A stretch of 64,000 bases of DNA from Variovorax beijingensis (GTDB taxonomy: Bacteria; Pseudomonadota; Gammaproteobacteria; Burkholderiales; Burkholderiaceae_C), in the NCBI RefSeq assembly GCF_007828835.1, contig NZ_VIVL01000006.1, positions 310,001 through 374,000 on the forward strand. Reading direction: 5' to 3'. The notes under the pieces are model-generated. The model had not been told where the DNA came from and did no database searches. It worked only from the letters and a program-made list of their open reading frames with translations. This document shows positions 1-8,296 of this stretch, one piece after another (the stretch's first letter is position 1; the number at the start of each line of letters is the position of its first letter). The position numbers and the translations under genes were made by a program.

Positions 1-606
1 CTCCGCCTGATTGGTGGCGCCCAGCTTCTGCTTGACGCGGTACAGGTGCGAGCCCACCGTGCTGAGCGAAAGGTTCAGCGTGCTGGCAATCTGCGCCACC
101 GTCATGCCGCGCGCGAGCTGGATGAAAACCGAGAACTCGCGCTCGCTGAGCAGGTCGGCCGGGTTGGCTTCGCCCTCGATCTGCGCCGTGGCCAGCGCCT
201 GCGCGGTGTTGGCGTCGATGTAGCGGTCGCCGCGCGCCACGGCCTTCACCGCGGCAATCAGCGCATCGGGCGCGCTGCGCTTGGCCAGGTAGCCGAGTGC
301 GCCGGCGCGCAGCACGCGGCGCGGATGGATCGTGTCCTCGTGCGCCGACAGCGCCAGCACGCGCGCCTTGGGGTCGTGCGCCAGCAGGCGGCGCAGCGCT
401 TCCAGGCCGCCCATGCCGGGCATCGACAGGTCCATCACCACCACGTCGGGCCGCACCTGAGGATAGTCCTGGCAGGCCTGCTCGCCGGTGTCGGCCTCGG
501 CCGCCACCTCGATCTGCGCGTCGGCCAGCAGCATGCGAAAGCCCATGCGCACCAGCGCATGGTCGTCCACCAGCATCACTCGAATCGGCTGAATCGCCTG
601 GGTCAT
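1..606 (-). CDS. NarL/FixJ-type response regulator (3' end cut by window edge)
   Basis: Reading the minus strand from the ATG at 606 gives a receiver domain (start MTQAIQPIRVMLVDDH, phosphoacceptor Asp in VVVMDLSMPG at about residue 60, switch Lys in GYLAKRSAPD) followed by a LuxR-type helix-turn-helix (LLSEREFSVF, IASTLNLSLSTVGSHL). The reading frame is still open at base 1, so only the last part of the DNA-binding helix region and the stop are missing. Its ATG overlaps the stop of the histidine kinase gene by four bases (ATGA), so the two are translationally coupled and form a cognate pair. The targets are not shown by sequence; the neighbouring pqq genes are a reasonable guess because LuxR-type regulators (ExaE, PedR families) control PQQ-dependent alcohol oxidation elsewhere. 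Confidence 0.93.
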   Translation of the reverse strand, partial: MTQAIQPIRVMLVDDHALVRMGFRMLLADAQIEVAAEADTGEQACQDYPQVRPDVVVMDLSMPGMGGLEALRRLLAHDPKARVLALSAHEDTIHPRRVLRAGALGYLAKRSAPDALIAAVKAVARGDRYIDANTAQALATAQIEGEANPADLLSEREFSVFIQLARGMTVAQIASTLNLSLSTVGSHLYRVKQKLGATNQAE

Positions 607-1982
607 GTGTTCTCCGCGGCGGCCGCCGGCAAGGGCAGGCGCACCGTCAATTGGGCGCCGCTGGGCGCGGCGGGTTCAAGGCGCAGGTCGCCGCCCAGGC
701 TGTCGATGCGTTCGGCAAGCCAGCGCAGGCCATAGTGCCCTGTGCTGGTTTCCCTGGCGGCATCAGGGCCGGGCAGGCCGCGCCCGTCGTCGGTCAGCGT
801 GAGCTTCACGGTCTCTTCGTCGCCCTGCAGCGCCAGCACGATGCGGTGCGCCTCGCCATGGCGCAGCGCGTTGGTGATGCCTTCCTGCGCGGCGCGGTAC
901 AGCACCAGCGCGGTGTCGGTGTCGAGCCGCAGGCGGTCGAGCTCGATCTCCAGGTGCCATTCGACCTGCACGCCGCCGTGGCTGTTGCGGGTTCGCTCGA
1001 CCAGGTCCTCGAGCGCGGCCACCAGCCCGAACTTGTCGAGCACCAGCGGCGTGAGGCGCGGGATCATGCCGTGCATGGCGGTGTAGAGCCGCCCCGATTC
1101 CTCGGCGATCAGCCGCGCCGCCTGCTCGGACTGCGGATCGAGCGCCTGCACGCGCTGCGCGATCGACAGGGCCATGCTGCGCATCGCGGTGACCGACTGG
1201 CCCAGCTCGTCGTGCAGCTCGCGCGCGATCAGGCGGCGCTCCTGCTCGATCTTCTGGTCGACCCAGCGGCCCAGTTCGCGGCTTTCAGACAGGCGGCTCT
1301 CGGCGCGCACGGCACGCCGTTCGGTCTCGATGTGCTGCTGCAGCATGCCGACCATGCGGTTGAAGGCGGCGCCGATGGCCGCCGCCTCGGTGCCGGGCAG
1401 CGCGCGCAGCGAAACATCGAAGCGCCCGCTTTCGAGCTGGTTGAGCGCATCGACGATGTCCGCGAACGGGCGTGTGGCGCGGCCGACCAGCCAGAACACG
1501 CCCGCGTTCACCACCAGCAGCAGGCCCAGCGCGCTGAGGGTCAGCAGCGCGGCATCGTCCCAGGCATCGAGCACCGCGCGCGAAGCGTTCGAGCTCACGA
1601 TCAGCTTGCCGCCGGGAAAGGCGATCGACATCTGCGAAGGCGGCGGCGAGACGAGGCGGTCGAACCAATCGGGCGCATCGCGGCCGGCCTTGTAGACCGA
1701 GTTGGGCGAGCTGTAGAGCACGTGTTCCTCGGCATCGAGCAGCGTGATGTCGTTGGAGCGCACGCGGCCGACGCCCTGCAGGAACGACAGCATGGCCGGC
1801 GTGCCCTGGGCCGCGTAGAGCCAGGCGGTGCGGTTCAGCAGCTGCGCGGCCACGCGGTTGGCCGCGACGACTTCCTCCTGGATCGACTCGCGCATCGCAC
1901 GCACTTGCAGCGCGAGCATGGCCGCGACGAACAGCAGCGTCAGCAGGCTGACGATGAGGTTGATCTTCAGGCGCAGGGTCAT
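603..1982 (-). CDS. Membrane sensor histidine kinase, HisKA_3 (NarX/UhpB-like) type
   Basis: The 459-residue protein starts at the ATG overlapping the upstream iminopeptidase stop. It has a first membrane helix near residues 7-26 (LIVSLLTLLFVAAMLALQV), a periplasmic segment, a second helix (LLTLSALGLLLVVNAGVFW), a HAMP-like stretch, a HisKA_3 dimerisation box with the phospho-His in RLIARELHDELGQSV, and a C-terminal ATPase domain (AAQEGITNALRHGEA, LTDDGRGLPG, GHYGLRWLAERI). This is the classic partner of LuxR-type response regulators such as the one directly downstream. The periplasmic domain is short and shows no family I recognise, so the signal is unknown. The start is fixed by the ATGA overlap and by the membrane helix that follows immediately. 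Confidence 0.92.
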   Translation of the reverse strand: MTLRLKINLIVSLLTLLFVAAMLALQVRAMRESIQEEVVAANRVAAQLLNRTAWLYAAQGTPAMLSFLQGVGRVRSNDITLLDAEEHVLYSSPNSVYKAGRDAPDWFDRLVSPPPSQMSIAFPGGKLIVSSNASRAVLDAWDDAALLTLSALGLLLVVNAGVFWLVGRATRPFADIVDALNQLESGRFDVSLRALPGTEAAAIGAAFNRMVGMLQQHIETERRAVRAESRLSESRELGRWVDQKIEQERRLIARELHDELGQSVTAMRSMALSIAQRVQALDPQSEQAARLIAEESGRLYTAMHGMIPRLTPLVLDKFGLVAALEDLVERTRNSHGGVQVEWHLEIELDRLRLDTDTALVLYRAAQEGITNALRHGEAHRIVLALQGDEETVKLTLTDDGRGLPGPDAARETSTGHYGLRWLAERIDSLGGDLRLEPAAPSGAQLTVRLPLPAAAAENT

Positions 1983-2974
1983 GGCGTGGGCGCGTTGCCG
2001 AAGTGGCCATGCCGCGCGTAGCTGTCGAGCGCGGCAACCATCGCCGAGGCCATGGCCGGGTGCGCGGGGTCGTGGCCCGCGCCGTCGATCCATTGCAGCC
2101 GGCTGTGCGGAATGCGGTCGTGCACGGCTTCTGCGCCATGCGGCGCGCAGATGCGGTCGTCGCGGGAATGCAGCAGCAGGGTGGGCACGCGGGGCAGTGC
2201 GGCCAGCCGGTCCGGCAGCGGGGGCGCATCGAGCCAGCAGCGGTGCAGCAGGTAATGGCTCTGCACGCGGTAGCGGTCGACCAGTGCGTCGAGCGTTTCG
2301 CGGTCCGGTCGGGCTTGGGCGGGCATCGGTTCGCCAGCTGGCACACCCGTGCCGCGCGCCAGCGCTTGCTCCCAGTGCCACCAGGCGAGCGCGAGCTGGC
2401 GGGCGCCATCGGCCGGCGCCTGCTGCAGGCCGCGGGCCAGGAAGCCCAGCATGTCGTGGCGCTCGCCGGCCGGTGCCACGGACGCGAACCGCGCCCATGC
2501 GGCGGGTGCGCGGCCGGCGCTGTCCTGGAAGAAGGCGCCGATCTCTTCGGCGTTCGGCAGGAACACCGCACGCAGCAGCAGCGCCGCCACCGCTTGCGGC
2601 TCGAAGGCCGCATGGGCCAGCGCCAGCGTGGCGCCCCACGAGCCGCCGACCACCAGCCAGCGCGGCACCCCGAGTTGTTCGCGCACGCGCTGCAGGTCGC
2701 CGAGCAGGTCGGCCGTGCGGTTGTGCATGGTCGCGCCGCGCGGGCGGCTGCGGCCGGCGCCGCGCTGATCGATGCTGATCACGCGGTATCGCGCCGGATC
2801 GAAGAAGCGGCGCAGCAGCGGCGAGCTGCCCGAGCCGGGCCCGCCGTGCAGGACCACGGCGCAGGCGCCTTCGGGATTGCCACCTTCTTCTACATGCAGC
2901 ACATGGCCGTGCGGCACCTCCAGTGCGTGGGTGCGCCAGGGAGGAGATTCGGGGTACAGGCCGGTGGGAAGCAC
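1979..2974 (-). CDS. pip: Prolyl iminopeptidase (alpha/beta hydrolase)
   Basis: A 331-residue alpha/beta hydrolase of peptidase family S33, which releases N-terminal proline from peptides in the cytoplasm. Visible family marks are the oxyanion-hole motif VVLHGGPGSGSSP, the DQRGAGRSRP segment, the nucleophile elbow VVGGSWGATLALAHA with the catalytic Ser, a C-terminal Asp in SRDDRICAPHG and a His in GAGHDPAHP. Length and motif order match the proline iminopeptidase family. It is the first gene of a three-gene minus-strand unit with the histidine kinase and response regulator, coupled by an ATGA overlap. An iminopeptidase near pqqA invites the idea of processing PqqA-derived peptide, but that is speculation; its start lies about 170 bases from pqqA on the opposite strand. 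Confidence 0.9.
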   Translation of the reverse strand: MLPTGLYPESPPWRTHALEVPHGHVLHVEEGGNPEGACAVVLHGGPGSGSSPLLRRFFDPARYRVISIDQRGAGRSRPRGATMHNRTADLLGDLQRVREQLGVPRWLVVGGSWGATLALAHAAFEPQAVAALLLRAVFLPNAEEIGAFFQDSAGRAPAAWARFASVAPAGERHDMLGFLARGLQQAPADGARQLALAWWHWEQALARGTGVPAGEPMPAQARPDRETLDALVDRYRVQSHYLLHRCWLDAPPLPDRLAALPRVPTLLLHSRDDRICAPHGAEAVHDRIPHSRLQWIDGAGHDPAHPAMASAMVAALDSYARHGHFGNAPTP

Positions 2975-3010
2975 GAGGGCGATGGTACGCGGTGGCCCTG
3001 TTGCCGCTAT

Positions 3011-3046
3011 TCATGAAAATCATGAAGTGCGAATCATGATTTCATG
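3011..3046. promoter_or_regulatory. AT-rich inverted repeat between pip and pqqA, candidate operator
   Basis: The left arm TCATGAAAATCATGA (3011-3025) and right arm TCATGATTTCATG (3034-3046) are reverse complements apart from one extra A. The block is markedly AT-rich compared with its surroundings. It lies 37 bases upstream of the pip start on one side and 100 bases upstream of pqqA on the other, so it could bind a regulator acting on both divergent units. The protein that binds is unknown. Confidence 0.5.
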
Positions 3047-3145
3047 GCTGGGTCTCGGTGGTTCATGGGTTCAAGATGGGGACCGGAGCACACGAAGTTC
3101 CCGCAGCCGCCACATGGCGCTGTGCAACCTTGCAGGAGACACCCT

Positions 3146-3220
3146 ATGAAGTGGGAAACCCCGACGGCCACCGATCTTCGCTTCGGCTTCGAGATCACGA
3201 TGTACGTCAGCGCTCGTTGA
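3146..3220 (+). CDS. pqqA: Coenzyme PQQ precursor peptide PqqA
   Basis: A 24-residue peptide starting MKWETPTATDLRFG and ending SAR. It contains the family signature FGFEITMY with Glu16 and Tyr20 spaced ExxxY, the two residues that PqqE joins by a carbon-carbon bond and from which the PQQ skeleton is made. A strong ribosome binding site AGGAG (3134-3138) sits seven bases before the ATG. The gene is followed by a strongly folded 220-base spacer and then pqqB, the usual pqqA-first order. It is short enough to be missed by automated gene calling, but the motif and context make it certain. Confidence 0.97.
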   Translation: MKWETPTATDLRFGFEITMYVSAR

Positions 3221-3227
3221 TTGGACG

Positions 3228-3323
3228 CCCCCCGTTGCTTGCTCACTTCGTGTAGCAGCCTCCCCCCACTGGGGGGCGCACCCGGCGGACTGGCAGAGCC
3301 AGTTCCGCGGGTGCACCGGGCTG
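3228..3323. repeat. Dispersed palindromic repeat with two hairpins between pqqA and pqqB
   Basis: This element contains TCACTTCGTGTA, then a CCCCCC-ACT-GGGGGG hairpin (3262-3276), then a second larger hairpin with arms 3278-3294 and 3298-3314 (14 of 17 positions pairing, loop AGA). A related copy with the same TCACTTCGTGTA and C-run/G-run core followed by GCGCA lies at 51880-51960. It is therefore a family of intergenic repeats and not specific to pqq. In this position it could act as a partial terminator or RNA stabiliser, favouring pqqA transcript over pqqBCDE. Confidence 0.7.
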
Positions 3324-3443
3324 GTTGCGTTGGGTTCGGGCGATGGGAAAGCGTACAACGCGGCAACTCCTCGACAGCCTGCCCCGGTGCGTTCCGGGGC
3401 GGGTTGTTTTCATCCGACCGACACGTCATCCATTTCTCTCCCG

Positions 3444-4367
3444 ATGCGCATCACCGTCCTGGGCTCGGCCGCTGGCGGCGGCTTCCCGCAGTGGAACTGC
3501 AACTGCCCCAATTGCGCCGGCGTGCGCAACGGCACGGTGCGCGCCAAGCCGCGCACGCAGTCGTCGATCTTCGTGCGCCCCGACGAGGGCGAGGACGGCG
3601 TGTTGTTCAACGCATCGCCCGACATCCTGGAGCAGATCCGCAGCAGCCCCATATTGCAGCCGGCGCGCGCAATGCGCGACACCGCCATCGCGGGCGTGGT
3701 GCTGATCGACGGCCAGGTCGACCATGCCACCGGCCTCTTCATGCTGCGCGAGCGCGGCACGCCGCTGCCGCTGTGGTGCACCGATCCGGTGGCCGAAGAC
3801 CTGAGCGAGGGTAATCCCGTGCTGCGCGTGCTGTCGCACTACTGCGGCGTGGCGCGCCACGCGATCACGCTCGACGGCAATTCCTTCGAGGTGCCCGGCG
3901 TGCCCGGCCTCGTCTTCCGCGCGATGGCGCTGACCGGCAAGGCCGCGCCGTACTCGCCGCACCGCGAGCAGCAGGTGCCGGGCGACAACATCGGCGTGGC
4001 CATCCTCGACCGCAGGAGCGGCAAGAGCCTGTTCTATGCGCCGGGCCTGGGGGCCATCACGCCGCCCGTGTTCGATGCCATGGCCAGCGCCGATGCGGTC
4101 ATGGTCGACGGCACCTTCTGGACCGACGACGAGATGCTTCGCCTGGGCGTGGGCAGCAAGCGCGCGCGCGAGATCGGCCACCTGCCGCAGTCGGGCGAGG
4201 GCGGCATGATCGAATGGCTGTCGAAGCTGCCCGCCACCACCACGCGTCGCATGCTGATCCACATCAACAACACCAACCCCATCCTCAATGAGGACTCCGA
4301 AGAGCATGCGGCGCTGCGGCGCGCAGGCATCGAGCCCTGCGAGGACGGGATGACGATCCAACTCTGA
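3444..4367 (+). CDS. pqqB: PQQ biosynthesis protein PqqB
   Basis: A 307-residue member of the metallo-beta-lactamase fold family, close to the usual length of about 304. It begins [21 protein letters not shown], the characteristic PqqB N-terminus, with the Cys cluster NCNCPNCAG that binds zinc. Other conserved stretches are [12 protein letters not shown] and [12 protein letters not shown] near the C-terminus. PqqB acts in a late oxidative step of PQQ assembly, proposed as an iron-dependent hydroxylase. The frame is open upstream, but the family start is clearly the ATG at 3444. It is followed 16 bases later by pqqC. No signal peptide is present, in line with a cytosolic enzyme. Confidence 0.96.
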   Translation: MRITVLGSAAGGGFPQWNCNCPNCAGVRNGTVRAKPRTQSSIFVRPDEGEDGVLFNASPDILEQIRSSPILQPARAMRDTAIAGVVLIDGQVDHATGLFMLRERGTPLPLWCTDPVAEDLSEGNPVLRVLSHYCGVARHAITLDGNSFEVPGVPGLVFRAMALTGKAAPYSPHREQQVPGDNIGVAILDRRSGKSLFYAPGLGAITPPVFDAMASADAVMVDGTFWTDDEMLRLGVGSKRAREIGHLPQSGEGGMIEWLSKLPATTTRRMLIHINNTNPILNEDSEEHAALRRAGIEPCEDGMTIQL

Positions 4368-4383
4368 AAACATCGAGCCCGCC

Positions 4384-5148
4384 ATGCATGCCGACAGGAT
4401 TCAAGATTCATCGCGCCCAGTCACGGGCAGCGAGAAAACCGCCCCGGCATGGAGCCGCCAGGAGTTCGAAGCCAAGCTGCGCGAGCGCGGCCGCAGCTAC
4501 CACATCCATCACCCGTTCAACGTCATGCTCAACAGCGGCCGGGCCACGCCCGAGCAGATCCGCGGCTGGGTGGCGAACCGCTTCTACTACCAGATCGCGA
4601 TCCCGATCAAGGACGCGGCCGTGCTCTCGAACTGCCCCGACCAGCAGGTGCGCCGCGGCTGGGTGCAGCGCATCCTCGACCACGACGGCTTCGAGCTCGG
4701 CGGCATCAAGGACGAAGGCGGCGTCGAGGCCTGGCTGCGGCTGGCCGAGGCGGTGGGGCTCACGCGCGAAGAAGTGCGCGACCTGCGCCACGTGGTGCCG
4801 GCGGTGCGCTTCGCGGTCGATGCCTACGTGAACTTCGCGCGCCGCGCGCCCTGGCAGGAGGCCGTGTGCTCCTCGCTCACCGAGCTCTTTGCGCCCGAGA
4901 TCCACAAGCAGCGCCTGGCCACCTGGCCCGAGCACTATGCGTGGATCGAATCGGCAGGCCTCGACTACTTCCGCAACCGCGTGAGCCAGGCTCGGCGCGA
5001 CGTGGAGCAGGGTCTGGCCATCACGCTCGACCACTTCGACACCCGCGCACTGCAGGAGCGCGCGCTCGAGATACTGCAGTTCAAGCTGGACATCCTGTGG
5101 GCCATGAACGATGCGATGGCGACGCGCTACGGGGTGAACGGCGCATGA
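4384..5148 (+). CDS. pqqC: Pyrroloquinoline-quinone synthase PqqC
   Basis: A 254-residue all-helical oxidase that performs the final ring closure and oxidation to give PQQ. Family motifs are seen throughout: [39 protein letters not shown] and [17 protein letters not shown] with the conserved active-site His, Tyr and Arg residues. The length matches typical PqqC (about 250). The first ATG at 4384 gives a 20-residue leader before the conserved region. The stop TGA overlaps the ATG of a 22-codon open frame that runs exactly to the pqqD start (see the mini-frame entry), so pqqC and pqqD may be translationally bridged. Confidence 0.96.
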   Translation: MHADRIQDSSRPVTGSEKTAPAWSRQEFEAKLRERGRSYHIHHPFNVMLNSGRATPEQIRGWVANRFYYQIAIPIKDAAVLSNCPDQQVRRGWVQRILDHDGFELGGIKDEGGVEAWLRLAEAVGLTREEVRDLRHVVPAVRFAVDAYVNFARRAPWQEAVCSSLTELFAPEIHKQRLATWPEHYAWIESAGLDYFRNRVSQARRDVEQGLAITLDHFDTRALQERALEILQFKLDILWAMNDAMATRYGVNGA

Positions 5149-5213
5149 GCGCTGCGCCGGGCCGCCCCAAGCAAGCTCGCACCGCAGTGCGAAGCACGAA
5201 GGTACTCCAATGA
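5145..5213 (+). other. 22-codon bridging open frame made largely of a dispersed repeat
   Basis: An ATG overlapping the pqqC stop (ATGA, 5145-5148) opens a frame of 22 codons that ends in a TGA overlapping the pqqD ATG (5210-5213). Most of it is repeat DNA: GCCGGGCCGCCCCAAG (5156-5171) is the exact reverse complement of 51935-51950, and it continues with a hairpin built from GCTCGCAC and GTGCGAAGC. It may serve to keep ribosomes moving from pqqC to pqqD and is not likely to encode a functional peptide. Confidence 0.45.
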
Positions 5214-5503
5214 CCGCGAACAAGCCCGTGCTCACCGCCGAAAGCAAGCCCCGCGTCGGCCCGGGTTTTCGCCTGCAATGGGAGCCGGCGCAGGAATGCC
5301 ATGTGCTGCTGTACCCCGAGGGCATGGTCCGGCTCAACGGCAGCGCGGGCGAGATCATGAAGCGCTGCGACGGCGAGCGCAGCGTCGCGGCCATCGTGGC
5401 CGACCTGGAGCAGGCCTTCGACACCACCGGGCTCGAACCCGAGGTGCGCGGCTTCGTCGAACTGGCGGCGCAGCAGAACTGGCTGCGCTGGGACGCCCAA
5501 TGA
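5210..5503 (+). CDS. pqqD: PqqA-binding chaperone PqqD
   Basis: A 97-residue protein of the PqqD family, which binds the PqqA peptide and presents it to the radical SAM enzyme PqqE. The winged-helix RiPP-recognition fold is recognisable from LLYPEGMVRLNGSAGEIMKRCDGERS and the C-terminal LAAQQNWLRW. Length is normal (about 90-95). The ATG overlaps the end of the preceding mini-frame, and its own stop overlaps the pqqE ATG (ATGA at 5500-5503), which suits the tight stoichiometry of PqqD and PqqE. Confidence 0.95.
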   Translation: MTANKPVLTAESKPRVGPGFRLQWEPAQECHVLLYPEGMVRLNGSAGEIMKRCDGERSVAAIVADLEQAFDTTGLEPEVRGFVELAAQQNWLRWDAQ

Positions 5504-6651
5504 CCGCCGCGCCGCCGCGCCCCGGACCGCCGCTCTGGCTGCTGGCCGAGCTGACCTACCGCTGCCCGCTGCATTGCGTGTTCTGCTTCAACCCGGTCGA
5601 CTTCGCGCAGCAGGAGAACGAACTCGGCACCGACGACTGGCTGCGCGTGCTGCGCGAAGGCCGCGAGCTCGGCGCGGTGCAGTGCGGCCTCTCGGGCGGC
5701 GAGCCGCTCCTGCGCGACGACCTGGAGATCATCATTGCCGAGGCCGCGCGCCTGGGCTACTACACCAACCTGCTGACCTCCGGCGTCGGCCTCACGGCGC
5801 AGCGCGCCGCCGCGCTGAAGGCCGCGGGCCTGGACCACGTGCAGCTGTCGTTCCAGGACTCCACGCGCGAGATGAACGACTTCCTCTCGCACACCAAGAC
5901 CTTCGAACTCAAGAACCGGGTGGCGAAGATCATCAAGGACCAGGGCTGGCCGATGGTGCTGAACGTGGTGATCCACCGCATGAACATCGACCACATCGAC
6001 CGCATCATCGAGATGGCGCACGAGATGGGGGCCGAGTACCTCGAGCTGGCCAACACCCAGTACTACTCGTGGGCCTTCGTGAACCGCGACCAGCTGCTGC
6101 CCACGCACGAGCAGCTGCGCCATGCCGAGGAGGTGACCGACGCCTGGCGCAAGCGGCTCGGCGAGCGCATGCGCATCTTCTTCGTGGCGCCTGACTACCA
6201 CGAGGGCAAGGCCAAGAAATGCGTCAACGGCTGGGGCAGCATGTTCCTCACCGTGGCGCCCGACGGCACCGCGCTGCCCTGCCACACCGCGAAGATGCTG
6301 CCGGGCCTCGAATTCCCGAACGTGAAGGCGCACGGCCTGCGCGAGATCTGGTTCGATTCCGAAGGCTTCAACCGCTACCGCGGCACCGGCTGGATGAAGG
6401 AGCCCTGCGCGAGCTGCGACCAGCGCGAGCAGGACCTGGGCGGCTGCCGCTGCCAGGCCTACCTGCTGGCGCAGGATGCGGCCGCGGCCGATCCGGTGTG
6501 CGCGAAGAGCCCGGACCACCACCGCGTGGTCGAGGCGGTGGAGCGTGCGGCCGCGCGCGATCCGGCGGCGCCGGCCGAGCATCCGCTGGTGTTCCGCGAT
6601 CCCGCCAATTCGCGGCGGCTTTCTGCCGCAATCGTCACGCCGCACGCGTGA
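5500..6651 (+). CDS. pqqE: PqqA peptide cyclase PqqE (radical SAM)
   Basis: A 383-residue radical SAM enzyme that cross-links Glu16 and Tyr20 of PqqA. The SAM-cluster motif CPLHCVFC (Cys22, Cys26, Cys29) is near the N-terminus, followed by the GGEPLL motif that contacts SAM. The C-terminal SPASM region has the expected cysteines: KKCVNGWGS, PCHTAKMLPG, PCASCDQREQDLGGCRCQAY. The start overlaps the pqqD stop by four bases. It is the last pqq gene here; pqqF/G-type proteases are not in the window, so PqqA trimming must be encoded elsewhere. The 188 bases after it hold no recognisable gene. Confidence 0.96.
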   Translation: MTAAPPRPGPPLWLLAELTYRCPLHCVFCFNPVDFAQQENELGTDDWLRVLREGRELGAVQCGLSGGEPLLRDDLEIIIAEAARLGYYTNLLTSGVGLTAQRAAALKAAGLDHVQLSFQDSTREMNDFLSHTKTFELKNRVAKIIKDQGWPMVLNVVIHRMNIDHIDRIIEMAHEMGAEYLELANTQYYSWAFVNRDQLLPTHEQLRHAEEVTDAWRKRLGERMRIFFVAPDYHEGKAKKCVNGWGSMFLTVAPDGTALPCHTAKMLPGLEFPNVKAHGLREIWFDSEGFNRYRGTGWMKEPCASCDQREQDLGGCRCQAYLLAQDAAAADPVCAKSPDHHRVVEAVERAAARDPAAPAEHPLVFRDPANSRRLSAAIVTPHA

Positions 6652-6839
6652 GGCGAGGGGCCGCCTCGGGCCGGCGCCACGGCACGGTTGAATTGCCCGG
6701 CGGCATGTGCACCGTCAAGCGGTTGACGCTGGCACGCGCCCCTGGCTACATTCCCGGACGAGCCCTTGGAGAGGCTGCCGCGTTGGCCGGCAGGCGCGTG
6801 CCTCTGCGAAATTCAACCCTGTTTCCGAAATCGAAATCC

Positions 6840-8246
6840 ATGTTCGGCCGAATCAAGCTCCATCCATTCATCAAGGCGAACCCTCCGCACGCAGGCTGCA
6901 CACCGGCGGCGAAGACACTGTTGGACAGGTACGAGGGGCAGTTGTCTGCCGCGCTGCTCGAGTTGTGGCGCAAGCACGGCCTCGGGCTCTACGGCCGCCG
7001 GCAGATCTGCCTGATCGATCCGCAGGCGTGGCAATCCACGCTCGATCGATGGATCGTTTCGCCACCCAGCGCCACCTTGCGCGTGCCCATTGCGCTGACG
7101 CCGTTCGGCACGCTTCTTTTCTACCGAAAGCTCACGGCCGTGGACGAGGACGTTGCGGCGCTGAACCCCGTGACCCGCAGCATCAGCATCCTGACCTGGG
7201 ACCTGGCGGATCTGTTCAACAACGTTCTGAGCGACCCGCGCCAAGCCGATGAATTCATCCAGCCGGCCATGCTCGAAACCGCGCAGCAGCAAGCAGGCAC
7301 GCTATCGTCCGGCGAGGCGTATCACGTCGATCCCATGCTGCTGTCCATGCAGATGCTGAAGATTGCCAGGACGGATGCGCTCGCGCTTCACCAGAAGCTT
7401 CGCGCACAGGTCGATCACGAGCAGGCGCCGCCCGCGCCGCCGCCGGGCACCATCCGCGCAGCCTTGCCCGCCGGATATCGCGAGGCGTTCAAGGACCTGG
7501 AAAGACAAGATGGCCATCCGAGCGGGCTTTATCTTTCCACCTATATCGATTGGCGCCGGCTGGTCGCCCTTCACGCGGATGGCAACTATCAGCTGCTCTT
7601 CTGGAGGAACGATCACAAGACGGGTGAAGCATCGGGCATACGGCATTACGACGGGCGGTATCGGACGCTCGAAACCGATGAGGGCGACTGCCTGCTGCAA
7701 CTCGACCTGGTGCTGACCGGCAAGTCGCTGGGCAGCGATGCCAGCGATGACGGCTTGTACCTGATGCGCAGCGGTGGACAGCCGCTGCTGTTGCAGGCTG
7801 CCCGCCTCGAGGACATGGCAACGGCCATCGGCGGGCGTTCGACCATGGGCAGCTCCGAACACTACTTCCGGCCCGTGCGGCTGGACGATCCCTTTCCTGC
7901 CGAGAACTCCGGTGGCATGGAGGCCCCACCTTTCGAGGACCTGCCGTCCGCGCTGCAGGCTCTGGTGCACCGCAAGCCTCTCCGGGCCACGATCGTCGAG
8001 GTCGACGCCCACAGCGACCCCGAAGATTCCACCGTGATGGTCTGGGTGGATCTGGGAAGCAACGACGGGCTGCGCAAGAACATGCCGCTCATGTCGCCCA
8101 AGGACAGCCCGCGCGCGCTCTACGGCTGGGTATGGCAGATGGATCCGAAGCGTTGCGGCGTCGGCATCAAGGTGCGGCGTGACGCGGCAGGCGCCGTGGT
8201 CAACGGCCCTGAGACGGGCGACGTCCTTGTGAGCCGGGCGGATTGA
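6840..8246 (+). CDS. GAD-like/DUF1851 domain protein of unknown function
   Basis: A 468-residue protein whose N-terminal 130 residues resemble the GAD-like plus DUF1851 (Tdi1-type) pair: HPFIKANPPHAGCTPAA, LLDRYEGQLSAALLELWRK, LTPFGTLLFYRKL and SILTWDLADLFNNVLSD. Proteins with these domains include immunity proteins for type VI secretion toxins. The rest (residues 200-468) contains a second region with repeated FEDL/YISTYIDW-like stretches and a final acidic domain (VMVWVDLGSNDGLRKNMPL) that I do not recognise. There is no signal peptide. No toxin gene or Vgr/PAAR gene is adjacent: it sits alone between pqqE and the 3' end of mxaL. The start was chosen because the similarity begins directly after MFGRIKL. 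Confidence 0.55.
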   Translation: MFGRIKLHPFIKANPPHAGCTPAAKTLLDRYEGQLSAALLELWRKHGLGLYGRRQICLIDPQAWQSTLDRWIVSPPSATLRVPIALTPFGTLLFYRKLTAVDEDVAALNPVTRSISILTWDLADLFNNVLSDPRQADEFIQPAMLETAQQQAGTLSSGEAYHVDPMLLSMQMLKIARTDALALHQKLRAQVDHEQAPPAPPPGTIRAALPAGYREAFKDLERQDGHPSGLYLSTYIDWRRLVALHADGNYQLLFWRNDHKTGEASGIRHYDGRYRTLETDEGDCLLQLDLVLTGKSLGSDASDDGLYLMRSGGQPLLLQAARLEDMATAIGGRSTMGSSEHYFRPVRLDDPFPAENSGGMEAPPFEDLPSALQALVHRKPLRATIVEVDAHSDPEDSTVMVWVDLGSNDGLRKNMPLMSPKDSPRALYGWVWQMDPKRCGVGIKVRRDAAGAVVNGPETGDVLVSRAD

Positions 8247-8296
8247 GTCCACCGGCGACAGCGCGAACCCGCGTTGCAGACCGAATTTCGCGAGAC

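Noticed and set aside
297-2021. A 574-codon open frame on the plus strand over the kinase region
   Set aside because: It is the shadow of the histidine kinase and response regulator, which have complete motif sets on the minus strand.
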